Part shown: piece by piece, positions 33,597 through 43,440 of the stretch
How the letters are laid out: each line of letters opens with the position of its first letter
Numbering within the stretch: the first letter of the stretch is position 1
NCBI GenBank assembly: GCA_024401215.1
Contig: JAKSLL010000020.1
Location: 1 to 53,876 of the forward strand
Source of the DNA: Bacteroidaceae bacterium
GTDB lineage: Bacteria; Bacteroidota; Bacteroidia; Bacteroidales; Bacteroidaceae
DNA: 53,876 nucleotides
Direction: 5' to 3'
Made by a program: the position numbers and the translations under genes
The notes under the pieces: generated by a model
Told to the model about the DNA's origin: nothing
The model's input: the letters and a program-made list of their open reading frames with translations, nothing else
Databases searched by the model: none

Positions 33597-35408
33597 ATGA
33601 ATATTACAAGCATACGACGAAAAGAGATTATCATCTTGAACACCCTCACGGAGTGGATAAAAGGTGAACATAGCGAGCGTCAGATTGTCTTAATGATAAG
33701 TCTGATGGTTGGCGTATGCACAGGACTTACCGCCTTCGTGCTGAAGACTCTTATTCATGAGATTAAGCATCTGCTCACTTCACAATTTGCTGAGGACGAG
33801 GCCAATCTGCTTTATCTCGTGTTTCCATCAGTAGGAATCTTGATATCGATGCTCTTTGTCAGGTATATCGTGAGAGGCGACATCAGCCATGGTGTCACAA
33901 AGATTCTCTACGCAATGTCGAGAGGTAGAAGCCGCATAAAGTCACACAACAGGTGGTCGAGCATCATTGCCAGCGCCATAACTATCGGCTTTGGAGGCTC
34001 GGTCGGTGCGGAGGCGCCTATTGTGCTCACTGGTGCCGCATGGGGTTCGGATTTTGGCAAGCGTTTCCATCTGCAGCCAAAAACACTCATGCTCCTCGTT
34101 GGATGTGGTGCTGCTGGTGCTGTGTCAGGCATCTTCAAGGCGCCAATAGCGGGTCTTGTCTTTGTGCTTGAGGTGCTTATGCTCGACTTGAGTTTTTCTT
34201 CCCTCCTGCCTCTGCTCGTCACGAGCATCACATCGGTATGCGTCTCTTATGCTTTTTACGGCACTTCACCACAGTTTGAATTCAGCCTTAGCAAAGCATT
34301 CTCTATAGACATCATCCCAGGATGCATACTCCTTGGAGTAGCATGCGGACTTGTGAGCTTGTATTTCACACGCACGATGAACTGGTTTGAGATGATTTTT
34401 GGCCGCATAAAAAAGAAAAGGTTCAAATTCCTCTTGGGTGCCTCTGTGCTCGGCATACTCATCTTCTTCTTCCCTGCGATGTATGGAGAGGGATATGACG
34501 TTATAAATCAGCTTATAAACAATGCCTCTGCAAAGGAGATTATGCATAACGCATTCTTCTACGAGAAGGATAGCAACCTCTTGATATATTTGGGGCTGGT
34601 GCTTGTCTTCAAGGTGTTTGCAACAACAGCCACCAATGGAGGTGGGGGATGTGGTGGTACTTTCGCGCCAAGCCTCTTCCTCGGCTGTATAGCAGGCTTC
34701 ATCTTCGCAAACTTATGGGATGACATCTTCGGTCTCTCGATGGGCGATTCTTTCTATGTATCGCCCAAAAACTGCGGATTGTACGGAATGGCAGGCTTGA
34801 TGTCAGGAGTCATGCACGCCCCACTCACAGGCATATTCCTCATTGCCGAACTTACTGGAGGCTATGACTTGTTCGTGCCGCTCATGATTGTATCTGTGGT
34901 CTCCTATCTCACAATCAATGTGTTTGAGCCACACAGCATCTACGCCATGCGACTTGCACGACGCGGACAGCTCATCACTCACGACAAAGACAAAGCAATT
35001 CTTACCATACTGAGTCTGCAGTCAGTAATAGAGAGAGACTTCCTTTCGGTAACAGCAGACATGAAACTGGACAAGTTTACATCTGTAATATCCAAGTCAC
35101 ACAGAAATATCTTCCCTGTGGTAGATATCAGCGGACGCCTCATCGGCGTTGTCTCACTTGATGCGGTAAGACTTTATATGTTCCGCTCCGAACTGTATCA
35201 CTTATATACCGTAGCCTCTTTCATGAAAGAGCCACCAGCACAGCTGTCAATCAATGACTCATTGAAAGTTGCTACAAAGAAATTTGAAGACACAGGAGCA
35301 TGGAATCTGCCTGTGGTTGACGAGGAAGGCAAATACATAGGTTTTATATCACGTTCTGGACTTTTCAACTCCTACCGTGAAACTCTTATTAAATTCAGTC
35401 AGGAATAA
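33597..35408 (+). CDS. ClC chloride channel/transporter with CBS domains
   Basis: The 603-residue protein is a ClC-family anion channel or H+/Cl- exchanger. About ten hydrophobic helices span residues 28-440. The selectivity motifs are GGSVGAEAPI (near 132-141; the gating glutamate is present but the usual GxEGP glycine is Ala), GCGGTFAPSLFLG (near 352) and a late MSGVMHAPLTGIFLIAELTG. Two CBS domains fill residues about 475-600 and probably regulate gating by nucleotide. The stop codon TAA overlaps the A of the fmt start, so the two are translationally coupled. Confidence 0.93.
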   Translation: MNITSIRRKEIIILNTLTEWIKGEHSERQIVLMISLMVGVCTGLTAFVLKTLIHEIKHLLTSQFAEDEANLLYLVFPSVGILISMLFVRYIVRGDISHGVTKILYAMSRGRSRIKSHNRWSSIIASAITIGFGGSVGAEAPIVLTGAAWGSDFGKRFHLQPKTLMLLVGCGAAGAVSGIFKAPIAGLVFVLEVLMLDLSFSSLLPLLVTSITSVCVSYAFYGTSPQFEFSLSKAFSIDIIPGCILLGVACGLVSLYFTRTMNWFEMIFGRIKKKRFKFLLGASVLGILIFFFPAMYGEGYDVINQLINNASAKEIMHNAFFYEKDSNLLIYLGLVLVFKVFATTATNGGGGCGGTFAPSLFLGCIAGFIFANLWDDIFGLSMGDSFYVSPKNCGLYGMAGLMSGVMHAPLTGIFLIAELTGGYDLFVPLMIVSVVSYLTINVFEPHSIYAMRLARRGQLITHDKDKAILTILSLQSVIERDFLSVTADMKLDKFTSVISKSHRNIFPVVDISGRLIGVVSLDAVRLYMFRSELYHLYTVASFMKEPPAQLSINDSLKVATKKFEDTGAWNLPVVDEEGKYIGFISRSGLFNSYRETLIKFSQE

Positions 35409-36352
35409 TGACAAAAGAAGATCTTAGAATAGTATATATGGGCACTCCCGACTTTGCAGTGGAGAGCCTCCGCGCCCTTGTTGAGGGTGGATATAATGTT
35501 GTTGCTGTAGTCACAATGCCCGACAAGCCTATGGGGCGTCATGGAAGTGTGCTTCAGCCAAGTCCTGTAAAGCAGTATGCTGTAGAAAAAGGACTTAAGG
35601 TGTTGCAACCTGTCAAGCTTAAAGACCCAGAATTCATTGAAGAGCTTCGTTCTCTCCATGCTGACTTGCAGATTGTTGTGGCTTTCCGTATGCTGCCAGA
35701 AGCAGTATGGTCAATGCCACCTATGGGAACCTTCAACGCTCATGCAAGCCTGCTTCCAAAATACAGAGGGGCAGCTCCAATAAATTGGGCTGTCATCAAT
35801 GGCGATACAGAAACAGGCATGACAACATTCATGCTCAAACATGAGATAGACACTGGCGACATCATTGATCAGGTGAAGATACCTATTGCTGACACCGACA
35901 ATGTGGAGATTGTGCATGACAGACTCATGGAACTCAGCGGCAAGCTCGTTGTGAAGACTGTGGACAATCTCATAGCAGGCACTTTCACAACAACGCCACA
36001 AGAGGAGGGAGAAGTGACAGCCGCGCCAAAGATCTTCCGTGACACATGCAGAATAGACTGGAAACAGCCAACAAAGAAAATATATGACTTCATCCGTGGA
36101 CTAAGTCCCTATCCCGCAGCATGGACCACGCTCAATGGCAAGTCTGTCAAGATTTTTGAGACAGAGAAAGACGCGACTACAGCAGACAAAAAACCTGGCT
36201 CGATAATTAGTGACGGAAAAACTTACCTGAAAGTTGCAACCGAAGATGGCACCTTATCCATCAAGGCAATACAGCTTGAAGGAAAGAAAAGAATGAATAT
36301 TGTTGACTTGCTCAGAGGCTTTAAGATAGAAGAAAATGCATTTTTTGAGTAA
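35408..36352 (+). CDS. fmt: Methionyl-tRNA formyltransferase
   Basis: The 314-residue enzyme transfers a formyl group from 10-formyl-THF to initiator Met-tRNA. Family motifs are YMGTPDFAVESL at the start, NAHASLLPKYRGAAPINWAVINGD (catalytic Asn and His, described at residues 110-133) and EIDTGDI. The C-terminal OB-like domain (about 205-314) is complete. Start ATG overlaps the ClC stop by one base. It is the last gene of the prfC-side cluster before the sigma factor gene. Confidence 0.96.
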   Translation: MTKEDLRIVYMGTPDFAVESLRALVEGGYNVVAVVTMPDKPMGRHGSVLQPSPVKQYAVEKGLKVLQPVKLKDPEFIEELRSLHADLQIVVAFRMLPEAVWSMPPMGTFNAHASLLPKYRGAAPINWAVINGDTETGMTTFMLKHEIDTGDIIDQVKIPIADTDNVEIVHDRLMELSGKLVVKTVDNLIAGTFTTTPQEEGEVTAAPKIFRDTCRIDWKQPTKKIYDFIRGLSPYPAAWTTLNGKSVKIFETEKDATTADKKPGSIISDGKTYLKVATEDGTLSIKAIQLEGKKRMNIVDLLRGFKIEENAFFE

Positions 36353-36356
36353 AATG

Positions 36357-36388
36357 TTTGGATATTCAATATAAATGTTGTTACTTTG
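36357..36388 (+). promoter_or_regulatory. Promoter of ECF sigma factor gene
   Basis: TTTG (36357-36360), 20 bp, then TTACTTTG (36381-36388), one mismatch from TAnnTTTG. The same combination precedes the GH5 gene. Confidence 0.55.
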
Positions 36389-36477
36389 CAGTCGATTCAT
36401 CGAAATAATTATCATTTTTTAACTCTAAAAATTTATTGCCTATAGAAAAAACATTACGCTAACAAAACATAAGCATA

Positions 36478-37068
36478 ATGAAAAATTTGAATACACTTAC
36501 CGACGAAGTGCTGGTAAGATATTATTTAGAGGGCAATAATAGCGCATTCGATGTAATATTAAAGCGCTATGAGAGTTTGGTATTTTCATACATAATTCGC
36601 TCTGTAAAGAATAAAGATATAGCCGAGGACATCTTTCAGGATGTCTTCGTAAAGATTGTTGTCCAACTCAAAAATGGGAATTATTCTGAAACAGGAAGGT
36701 TCTCTGCATGGGTAATGCGCATCACTCACAACTATCTGCTTGACTACCATCGTTCTGCTGCTGTAAAGCGAATAGAAACTGACGCAAAGATAGACAGCAA
36801 TGTGATGAACAATCTTTCATATTCAGAAAAGAACACTGGAGAAGGAATGCTTATCTTCAACCAAACAGTAAACGACATCAAGCGACTCATAGAGCTCCTG
36901 CCTGACAATCAGAAAGATGTTGTCATAATGCGCTACTTTGAAGACTTGTCTTTCAAGGAAATCGCCCAGAAGACAAACTGCAGCATCAATACAGCACTTG
37001 GCCGTATGAGATACGCACTTATCAATCTGCACAGAATGGCAGTAAAGAACAGCATAAATGTGGCATAA
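36478..37068 (+). CDS. ECF-type RNA polymerase sigma factor
   Basis: The 196-residue protein has a sigma-70 region 2 (about 22-95: DIAEDIFQDVFVKI, GRFSAWVMRITHNYLLDYHR) and a region 4 helix-turn-helix (about 138-190: LPDNQKDVVIMRYFEDLSFKEIA then NCSINTALGRMRYAL). It lacks regions 1 and 3, which is the ECF layout. No anti-sigma factor gene is next to it: downstream lies only a repeat and a minus-strand ABC gene. Its regulon cannot be inferred. Confidence 0.93.
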   Translation: MKNLNTLTDEVLVRYYLEGNNSAFDVILKRYESLVFSYIIRSVKNKDIAEDIFQDVFVKIVVQLKNGNYSETGRFSAWVMRITHNYLLDYHRSAAVKRIETDAKIDSNVMNNLSYSEKNTGEGMLIFNQTVNDIKRLIELLPDNQKDVVIMRYFEDLSFKEIAQKTNCSINTALGRMRYALINLHRMAVKNSINVA

Positions 37069-37107
37069 CCCACATGTTAGTTCCCAGATTTGTTATATAT
37101 ATTATTC

Positions 37108-37250
37108 AACTTTAGCAATTAGTTTCGCTCTACTTGTTGTGGAATTAAAGTGGAGTTAAAGAGGAGTTATCACTTTGCAAGACGTTTGCCTTGTCGGACA
37201 TTTGTCCCTTTAACTCCTCTTTAACTCCTCTTTAACTCCCCATAATATAA
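37108..37250. repeat. Dispersed GGAGTTAAAG-type intergenic repeat, copy 3
   Basis: It contains tagtttcgctctacttgttg, several ggagttaaag units and the inverted ctttaactcc units, closely matching the copy at 26694 including the central pattern acgtttgcc / ggacatttgtcc. It fills the space between the convergent sigma factor and ABC ATPase genes and could act as a bidirectional terminator. Confidence 0.7.
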
Positions 37251-37251
37251 G

Positions 37252-37926
37252 TTAAAGTTCAACCTCATCCACTATCTGTCCGTCATAAAGATTGATGATG
37301 CGGTCGGCATAGCTTGCATCGTGTCGAGAGTGGGTTACCATCACGATTGTTGTGCCTTCCTGATTGAGCTGTCGGAGCATTTCCATCACCTCTTTGCCGT
37401 TTTTAGAGTCGAGGTTGCCTGTTGGCTCATCGGCAAGGATAATCTTTGGATTTGGAAGCACGGCGCGAGCAATTGCCACACGCTGCTGCTGACCGCCTGA
37501 GAGCTGGCTTGGGAAATGCTTTGCGCGGTGTGACATTGCCATACGCTGCATGACCTTCTCCACTCTCTCCTTGCGTTCTTTGGTTGGCGTGTTCATGTAG
37601 AGCAGAGGCAGTTCGATGTTTTCTGTCACATTAAGCTCGTCGATAAGGTTGAAGCTCTGGAAGACAAAGCCTATCACCCCCTTGCGGATGTCTGTACGAT
37701 CGTTCTCCTTGAGTGTGCTGACATTCTTGCCGTCGAGAATGTAGGTGCCGTCTGTTGGTGTGTCAAGCAAACCGAGTATGTTGAGGAGCGTTGACTTGCC
37801 ACAGCCTGAAGGTCCCATGATGGCAACGAACTCACCTTTTTTCACTTCAAGACTTACGCCATTTAGCGCTGTTGTTTCAACTTCTTCTGTACGGAATACT
37901 TTCTTGATATTCGATAGTTTGAGCAT
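37252..37926 (-). CDS. ABC transporter ATPase (MacB/LolD type)
   Basis: The 224-residue protein is an ABC ATPase of the macrolide/lipoprotein export class. Walker A is GPSGCGKSTLLN (near 39), the signature is LSGGQQQRVAIARA (near 141), Walker B is IILADEPTGNLD and the switch histidine is in MVTHSRHDA. It ends with the minus-strand efflux cluster of FtsX permease, HlyD adaptor and TolC-like protein. About 110 bp separate it from the permease gene. It is the last gene transcribed. Confidence 0.93.
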   Translation of the reverse strand: MLKLSNIKKVFRTEEVETTALNGVSLEVKKGEFVAIMGPSGCGKSTLLNILGLLDTPTDGTYILDGKNVSTLKENDRTDIRKGVIGFVFQSFNLIDELNVTENIELPLLYMNTPTKERKERVEKVMQRMAMSHRAKHFPSQLSGGQQQRVAIARAVLPNPKIILADEPTGNLDSKNGKEVMEMLRQLNQEGTTIVMVTHSRHDASYADRIINLYDGQIVDEVEL

Positions 37927-37934
37927 AATTTAAT

Positions 37935-38015
37935 GACCCTCTCCGCCCTTTGGGCACCTCCCCTTTGTGTGTGGGGGGAAGAGCCTTTCGGTTGGTATCT
38001 CAATTGGTGAGGGTT
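37935..38015. repeat. GC-rich palindromic intergenic repeat
   Basis: accctctccgccc near the left end and ggtgagggt near the right end form outer arms, with an inner stem cctcccc / ggggg. It lies between the permease and ATPase genes of one operon. The base composition is unlike the AT-rich flanks. It may stabilise or attenuate the polycistronic mRNA. Confidence 0.45.
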
Positions 38016-38034
38016 ATGAGATATATTTGGTTTA

Positions 38035-40440
38035 TTATTCTTTTTTTATCATTTCTGATGGGTTGAGGCGTGCAATCTTATTTATCTTCTGCCAGATAGT
38101 GCAGAATGTGACGGTTGTGATTATGCTGATGCTGGCGGCATAAGCAAATAGAAGGTATATGAATTCGTTATTGTCAGTAGCTGACCCACCTGTAGTCATT
38201 GAAATAATAGTCAATATTGCCAATGCAACAATAAAAGCTATTACAAATGCTATGCAGAGAGTGACGATGTGGTAGCGACAAAAAAGCATCACGATATCTT
38301 TTGTCTTTGCACCATTCACCTTGCGTATTGCCACCTCCTTCTGGCGACCGCGAGTATCGAGAGACACCGTTGAATAGACACTCAGGATGATGCTGATGAT
38401 GCTGATGAATGCGAGCAGATAGCAGAGCTGGCGGATAAGGTTTATGACGATGAGTTCCTTAAACCACAGTTCGTATGCGTTTGTGAGATTCACGTCGCCA
38501 TCTAAGGATGGAATGAGCAAGCGATATACATTGGATATCTCTTCGCACATTTTCTGGTACTTGCCCTCCTTTGCTTTCAAAATTGTCATTCCCAAGTGAC
38601 TTTCGAGTCCCGTATTAGAGTAATTGTCGGCTTCCCAATCATTGTCTGTGCGTATGATATACAAGTCTTTACCCCCACTTCTGTCATCTAAGACATGTGA
38701 ATATCCCAATCGCACATATTCAACTCCCGACGAAAGGATGTAAGTGTTCCGCTCATACTGATAATCTAATCCCAGTTCTTTGGCTATTTGTCCTGCTTCA
38801 GATGCAGGAACATATACCGGAATCATTATTTTATAAATACTATGACCTGCGTTTTCATTGTTTTTTGCCTCGACTTTCATATTCATGATTGCTGCGGCTT
38901 GTGGTGTAAGCACCTTAACTTGATAGTTATAATATGATGAGGTGTCGATATTTTCGCGGAAATTATGAACAGATGAAATTAGATCATAACTGAGCGAATC
39001 GGTAACACGCCAATAGATGTCTTTCATCTTTCCTATCCTCTCGGCAGATGGGATGAGTGATTGGCAATTAATGTTGTCGGAATCCACAGCCCTCATGAAT
39101 GTCACTTCCTTGTAGTAGTCTGGAGGGTTTGAATAATGTTTGTCACCATTGATTGTTTGAATTGCCACAAAGGTCGATATGATGACAAATAGCAGTATTG
39201 TGGCTACGAAGTATTGTACCACTTGCATCACACTATGCATTGCGCTCTTTGTTGAATTGCTTCTTCCTGCAGTCTTTCCAAGGGGTATGCTTATCACCTT
39301 GCGTACTGAGAACCATGAAATGATGATGGAGCAAATAAGTGTGGCGATGATGATTGCCATTTCTATGTTGAAGATGTCGAAGATATTGAGATTGATGTAA
39401 CGCATTGCATCTATTGATGCGAGTATAGGCATCAGATATTCGGAAATTGCCAGGCTCAACAAGATAGTCACAACTGCTACAATCAAGAATGCAATAAGCA
39501 GTTCGGCGAGAAGCAGCATGAAAAGGTGAATGGGCTTTGCTCCATTGCAACGGCGGAGTGCCAGCTCCCTGCTGCGAAGGTTGAAAAGCTGAATCTGCAT
39601 CTTCAGATATCCTGAAAGGCCGATGACAAGCACGCTTGAACCGAGAATGATGAATGCAAGAAAATAAATCAGTGTCAAAATGCGCGCTTCATCGTCATCA
39701 TCAATAAAGACGACTTTCTTATTTGGGACGACCTTCTTTACCTCTTTTTCAAACTCGGCGAAGCTTGAGTCGTCATTTATAGTTACATAAATAGTGCTTA
39801 AGATAAAGTGGTAATCACCTTTGATGTTTTTATTTGAACCGTCCGTAACAAGATAAAAACCTTCAAGACCGTCAAATGATGATGATGTGTCTATGACATC
39901 ATCTATCCTGCGCTTAGGGTCTATCATAACCTCAAAGCCAACAGGGTTTACTGTCTTGGTGAACCACATGTCGCGAGTGCGGTCAACCATCAGCATTGTG
40001 CCGTTCTCCAATGTGCCATATCTCTTGCCTGTGATTGCCGATTTGAATTTCTGCATTTTACACCAGTTAGGCGAAACAGCAAAAACAGCTGCATGCCGCT
40101 CGTGCTGTTTGCCTTTGTCGTCCATGATATTGGCTGCTACTCCTAATGCTGCAAAATAGTTCAGTTCTTTCACCGATGGCAGCTGCTGAATTTTCATCAA
40201 TTCTTGAGACTCTAGGTAATGAATGTTAGATGATTCTCCATCGAGATTTTCAAAGAAAACTATTTTTGTGCTGTTATCGAATCGCAATGATGTGCCGGTA
40301 TTCCATATACCAAGCATTATCCAAACAACAACAGCAAAGAATACTGTGCCGACAGAAAGGCAAAGAACAGAGATGATGTTCTGAGTTTTGTATTTGAGGA
40401 TGTTTCTCCATCCCGAGATAAGATTATGTTGTAGTAACAT
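38035..40440 (-). CDS. ABC transporter permease with two FtsX domains
   Basis: The 801-residue protein has an N-terminal helix (about 20-45) and a periplasmic region, then a three-helix FtsX domain (about 250-390, with LALRRCNGAKPIHLFML). A helix near 405-425 and a second large periplasmic loop follow. A C-terminal FtsX domain (about 665-795) contains VAIRKVNGAKTKDIVMLF. The repeated R(K/R)xNGAK motif is the coupling segment of FtsX permeases. Double-FtsX permeases are typical of Bacteroidetes MacB-like exporters. It works with the ATPase at 37252 and the HlyD and TolC proteins upstream. Confidence 0.92.
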   Translation of the reverse strand: MLLQHNLISGWRNILKYKTQNIISVLCLSVGTVFFAVVVWIMLGIWNTGTSLRFDNSTKIVFFENLDGESSNIHYLESQELMKIQQLPSVKELNYFAALGVAANIMDDKGKQHERHAAVFAVSPNWCKMQKFKSAITGKRYGTLENGTMLMVDRTRDMWFTKTVNPVGFEVMIDPKRRIDDVIDTSSSFDGLEGFYLVTDGSNKNIKGDYHFILSTIYVTINDDSSFAEFEKEVKKVVPNKKVVFIDDDDEARILTLIYFLAFIILGSSVLVIGLSGYLKMQIQLFNLRSRELALRRCNGAKPIHLFMLLLAELLIAFLIVAVVTILLSLAISEYLMPILASIDAMRYINLNIFDIFNIEMAIIIATLICSIIISWFSVRKVISIPLGKTAGRSNSTKSAMHSVMQVVQYFVATILLFVIISTFVAIQTINGDKHYSNPPDYYKEVTFMRAVDSDNINCQSLIPSAERIGKMKDIYWRVTDSLSYDLISSVHNFRENIDTSSYYNYQVKVLTPQAAAIMNMKVEAKNNENAGHSIYKIMIPVYVPASEAGQIAKELGLDYQYERNTYILSSGVEYVRLGYSHVLDDRSGGKDLYIIRTDNDWEADNYSNTGLESHLGMTILKAKEGKYQKMCEEISNVYRLLIPSLDGDVNLTNAYELWFKELIVINLIRQLCYLLAFISIISIILSVYSTVSLDTRGRQKEVAIRKVNGAKTKDIVMLFCRYHIVTLCIAFVIAFIVALAILTIISMTTGGSATDNNEFIYLLFAYAASISIITTVTFCTIWQKINKIARLNPSEMIKKE

Positions 40441-40563
40441 TTGAGTTTTTGAATTTTTAATTTTTCACCATTACTTAGTATTGGTCATACCTTGTAAACG
40501 AATTCTCTATGTGAATTATTGTGTTCCTGTATGGTGGTGCTTTCCTCTTGCAGCAAAGGGGAA

Positions 40564-41814
40564 TTACTTCATCACCAGTTCTTCTGCGTCTCCCAGCTTG
40601 TTATATCCTGTCACGATGACCTTGTCGCCAGGTTTGATGCCAGAGAGTATTTCGTACTGCTGCGGATTCTGTCGTCCGATTTCTATTTCCACCTTGCGGG
40701 CAGTCTTGCCGTCGGCAGAAAGTTTATATATCCATTTGCCGCCTGTTGCCTGGTAGAAGTCACCGCGGGGGATGATTATGGCGTGTTCTGGTTTGCCAAG
40801 CTCAATCTGCACTCTGTAATTCTTGCCTAAGCGTATGTTGTTTGGTTTGTTACCTGTGAAGATGAGGTCGCACACAAAGCTGCGTTCTTTCACTTCAGGC
40901 ACCACCTTGCTGATGCGAAGAGGGTATTTCTTGTTTTGGTATTGAATATTGGCAGGGAGACCCGTTGTTATGCGGTCGATGTAATATTCAGATATTGATG
41001 TGTGAACCTTATATTCTGTCATCACCTTTATCTCGCCTATGCTCATCCCCGACGACACCTGCTGGCCGATAGCCACATTGAGGTAGCTGAGCTGACCTGC
41101 TGTTGTGGCGAGTACAACAAGATTAGCTGTGCGGTTGGTGGTGCGTGAGAGTTTCTTGTTTGCTGCGTCACGGTTGGCTTTCACCATCTCGCTGCGTAGG
41201 ATTGTGGCTACAGAGTCCTGCTTGAGACTCTGGATCTGCAGCTGCGCTTTCTTGTGCTGATAGCTGTACTCCTCTTCAGCCACATCGAGTTCGGCTTTGC
41301 TCTTTATGCCCATGCGGTACTCCTCGCGGCTTTGCTTGAGCGATTTGTCGAGGCTGCGCATCTGATGTTCTGCGTCAAGAGCCTGCTGGCGCAGAGTTAT
41401 GCTTTTCTGCTCCATCTGTATCTCTTGCTCACGGTAGTTGCGCTGGCTGTTCTCCCATTCCGACTGTTCGTCGTCGATAGAGCGCATCAGTTCGGGATTC
41501 GAGAGGATGAGGATGGTGTCGCCCACTTCGAGCATTGCGCCCTCCTCTGCCATGATGCGCTCCACAAAGCCGCTTTCGAGAGCGTTGAGTTTGATGGTTT
41601 GTATTGGCTGCACCACTCCCTCCACATCAACATACTCCATGAATGCCGTCTCTTTCGCTTCCTCTATCTTGTGTTCGTCAGCATCAACAAAGAGCTTGCG
41701 AGGGCCTAAAGCAAGGATGATGACATAGATGGCGAAGATGAGAAATACTACGCCTGCAATGATATAATAGATGTACTTGACGTACCATGGCTTCTTTTTA
41801 AGTTGTCTGTCCAT
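40564..41814 (-). CDS. HlyD/MacA-type periplasmic adaptor protein
   Basis: The 416-residue protein has a cytoplasmic basic start (MDRQLKKKPW), one membrane helix (about 15-38), a biotinyl-lipoyl-like hybrid motif (VEGVVQPIQTIKLNALESGFV), a long alpha-hairpin coiled coil (about 115-225, rich in Gln, Glu, Ser and Arg) and C-terminal beta domains ending in ILSGIKPGDKVIVTG. The ATG at 41814 is chosen because the frame upstream is basic, Arg-rich sequence without a signal. It links the inner-membrane ABC transporter to the TolC-like protein. Confidence 0.92.
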   Translation of the reverse strand: MDRQLKKKPWYVKYIYYIIAGVVFLIFAIYVIILALGPRKLFVDADEHKIEEAKETAFMEYVDVEGVVQPIQTIKLNALESGFVERIMAEEGAMLEVGDTILILSNPELMRSIDDEQSEWENSQRNYREQEIQMEQKSITLRQQALDAEHQMRSLDKSLKQSREEYRMGIKSKAELDVAEEEYSYQHKKAQLQIQSLKQDSVATILRSEMVKANRDAANKKLSRTTNRTANLVVLATTAGQLSYLNVAIGQQVSSGMSIGEIKVMTEYKVHTSISEYYIDRITTGLPANIQYQNKKYPLRISKVVPEVKERSFVCDLIFTGNKPNNIRLGKNYRVQIELGKPEHAIIIPRGDFYQATGGKWIYKLSADGKTARKVEIEIGRQNPQQYEILSGIKPGDKVIVTGYNKLGDAEELVMK

Positions 41815-41840
41815 TTTCTTGTGTATTATTTCACCATTAC

Positions 41841-43322
41841 TTAACTTGGATTGTCTATAGGAAGTTCTTCGGCGAGTGGGATGTCGTTCTCGAAGTCGTA
41901 AGCAGTCATGCTTCTGATGGTGTAGTAGAGGCTCCAATATGTCTGCATGGCGTAGATGCTGTTTCTCTTTGCCGAGTTCTTCTCGTTTATTGCCGAGTTG
42001 AAGTCAAGTATGCTGCTTCGTCCCATGACATACAGCTTCTTAGCTACGGCATGACGCTGTTCTGCTCGTCGGTCGGTGAGATTGGCAATGTGAACTTTTC
42101 GTGCTTGCATATTGAACTGCAGCACCAGCTTTTGTACGTTCTGGTTGAAGTCGTTCATGCCTTGCTCTGCCTGGGTGGTGGCGAGGGCGAGCTGCGATTT
42201 TGCCACCTTCACCCGTCCTTTGCCTCGCCCCCAGTCAAGAAGCGGAAGGGTGAGTTGCACTCTTGCATATTCCTGATTGCTGAGATTGCGGTAGGAAGCG
42301 TTTATGTCTTTCCCCGTCTGAGACAGTCCGAATTGCACATAAAGGTCTGCTTTAAGTCCAGAGTTTGCTTTAGCAAAGGCGAGGTTGCTCTCGCTCTCCT
42401 TCTTGATGAGCTTGTAGTAATCAGGGTCTGGGCTGTTTTCGAGGGCAAGCGACATAGCCTTGGCGAGAGGCACCTCAAACTGCGGAACGCTGTCGGGCAC
42501 TATGAGCCGTATCTCTCTTGTCTGCTCCACGCCGAGGAATGAGCGTACGCTTTGCATCACCTCCTTGAGGTATATCTCTGCGTCCATCACGTTTGTCTCT
42601 TCGTTGAGACGGTTGATTTCGAGTTGCAGCATCTCGTTCTCGGTGATGGTGCCTATCTCGTAGCGTCCTTTAGCCATGCGGTATAGAGTGTCGGCTGTAG
42701 CGTAATTCTGGCGCGCCATGTCAAGCTCTGTCTGTGCCGACGCGAGGGTGAAGAAATGTCGGCATGTGGTGGCTGACACGATTTCGAGAGTTTCAGCATA
42801 TTGCTTTTTTGCCTCGCGGTAGCGGAGAGGTTCGATGCTGCGGTCCCACTTCAATGAGTTGTAGCCGAAGAGGCTCTGTTCGTAGCCGACGATGAGCGGC
42901 TGGCTGCTGTATGCTGTTGTCTTGTTTTGAAACTCATCGAGACGGTTGAGGGCGCTCTTGATGAAAAGGCTGCCACCTGTAAAGCTGATATTCTGATTCA
43001 CTTTCAGCGTCAGGTCTGCTGTAAACTGGTCCTGCTTGATGAACATTGCCGTGCCGTCAGACTGCGTGATGGTGTTCATCTCTTTATTTATATAAGGTGT
43101 AGAAGAGAGAGTCACGGATGGCAGATAGTTTGCGCGGAAATATCTGTAATTCCAATAGGCGGAGAGAAATGTGTTGCGTGCGCTCTGAGCTGATGGCGAC
43201 TGCTGTTGGGCGAGTCTTATGCTCGATGGCAGGTCGAGCACCAGCGTGTCGCTCTCCGACGCTTTCGTGCTGATACTTGTTGCTGTCAGCAGCGCTAATA
43301 TTATGTGTATTGCTTTTTTCAT
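41841..43322 (-). CDS. TolC-like outer-membrane efflux protein
   Basis: The ~493-residue protein starts with a signal peptide (MKKAIHIILALLTATSIS) and has the two repeated coiled-coil and beta segments of the OEP family (about 30-245 and 270-470; typical ARQNYATADTLYRMAKGRYEIG). It would form the outer-membrane exit duct. ATG 43322 is preferred to the frame start at 43418 because the upstream part reads through the promoter at 43344-43374 and the operators. It is the first gene of the minus-strand efflux operon. Confidence 0.92.
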   Translation of the reverse strand: MKKAIHIILALLTATSISTKASESDTLVLDLPSSIRLAQQQSPSAQSARNTFLSAYWNYRYFRANYLPSVTLSSTPYINKEMNTITQSDGTAMFIKQDQFTADLTLKVNQNISFTGGSLFIKSALNRLDEFQNKTTAYSSQPLIVGYEQSLFGYNSLKWDRSIEPLRYREAKKQYAETLEIVSATTCRHFFTLASAQTELDMARQNYATADTLYRMAKGRYEIGTITENEMLQLEINRLNEETNVMDAEIYLKEVMQSVRSFLGVEQTREIRLIVPDSVPQFEVPLAKAMSLALENSPDPDYYKLIKKESESNLAFAKANSGLKADLYVQFGLSQTGKDINASYRNLSNQEYARVQLTLPLLDWGRGKGRVKVAKSQLALATTQAEQGMNDFNQNVQKLVLQFNMQARKVHIANLTDRRAEQRHAVAKKLYVMGRSSILDFNSAINEKNSAKRNSIYAMQTYWSLYYTIRSMTAYDFENDIPLAEELPIDNPS

Positions 43323-43343
43323 CTGCGTTTTGATTTTCTGATG

Positions 43344-43374
43344 CAAAATTATAGCTAATAGCATAGGTGGCAAA
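43344..43374 (-). promoter_or_regulatory. Sigma-AB type promoter of the efflux operon
   Basis: On the minus strand: TTTG (complement of 43371-43374), exactly 19 bp, TAATTTTG (complement of 43344-43351). It lies about 20-50 bp before the TolC start codon. The twin operators lie 27 bp upstream of its -33 element. Confidence 0.75.
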
Positions 43375-43400
43375 GTGAGAAGTATATAGAAAAGGCATAT

Positions 43401-43440
43401 TGTATGAAAATCATACACAATATTGTATGAAAATCATACA
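43401..43440. promoter_or_regulatory. Twin palindromic operators between efflux operon and two-component genes
   Basis: Two identical 17-bp palindromes, TGTATG-AAAAT-CATACA, at 43401-43417 and 43424-43440 (23 bp apart, about two helical turns). They sit upstream of the TolC promoter -33 element, the usual place for an activator. The response regulator at 43514 ends in a Fis-type helix-turn-helix and is the obvious candidate to bind them. Confidence 0.8.

Noticed and set aside
43344-43400. Sigma-54 promoter before the TolC gene
   Set aside because: The closest match has wrong spacing between the GG and GC elements, whereas a full sigma-AB type promoter fits.
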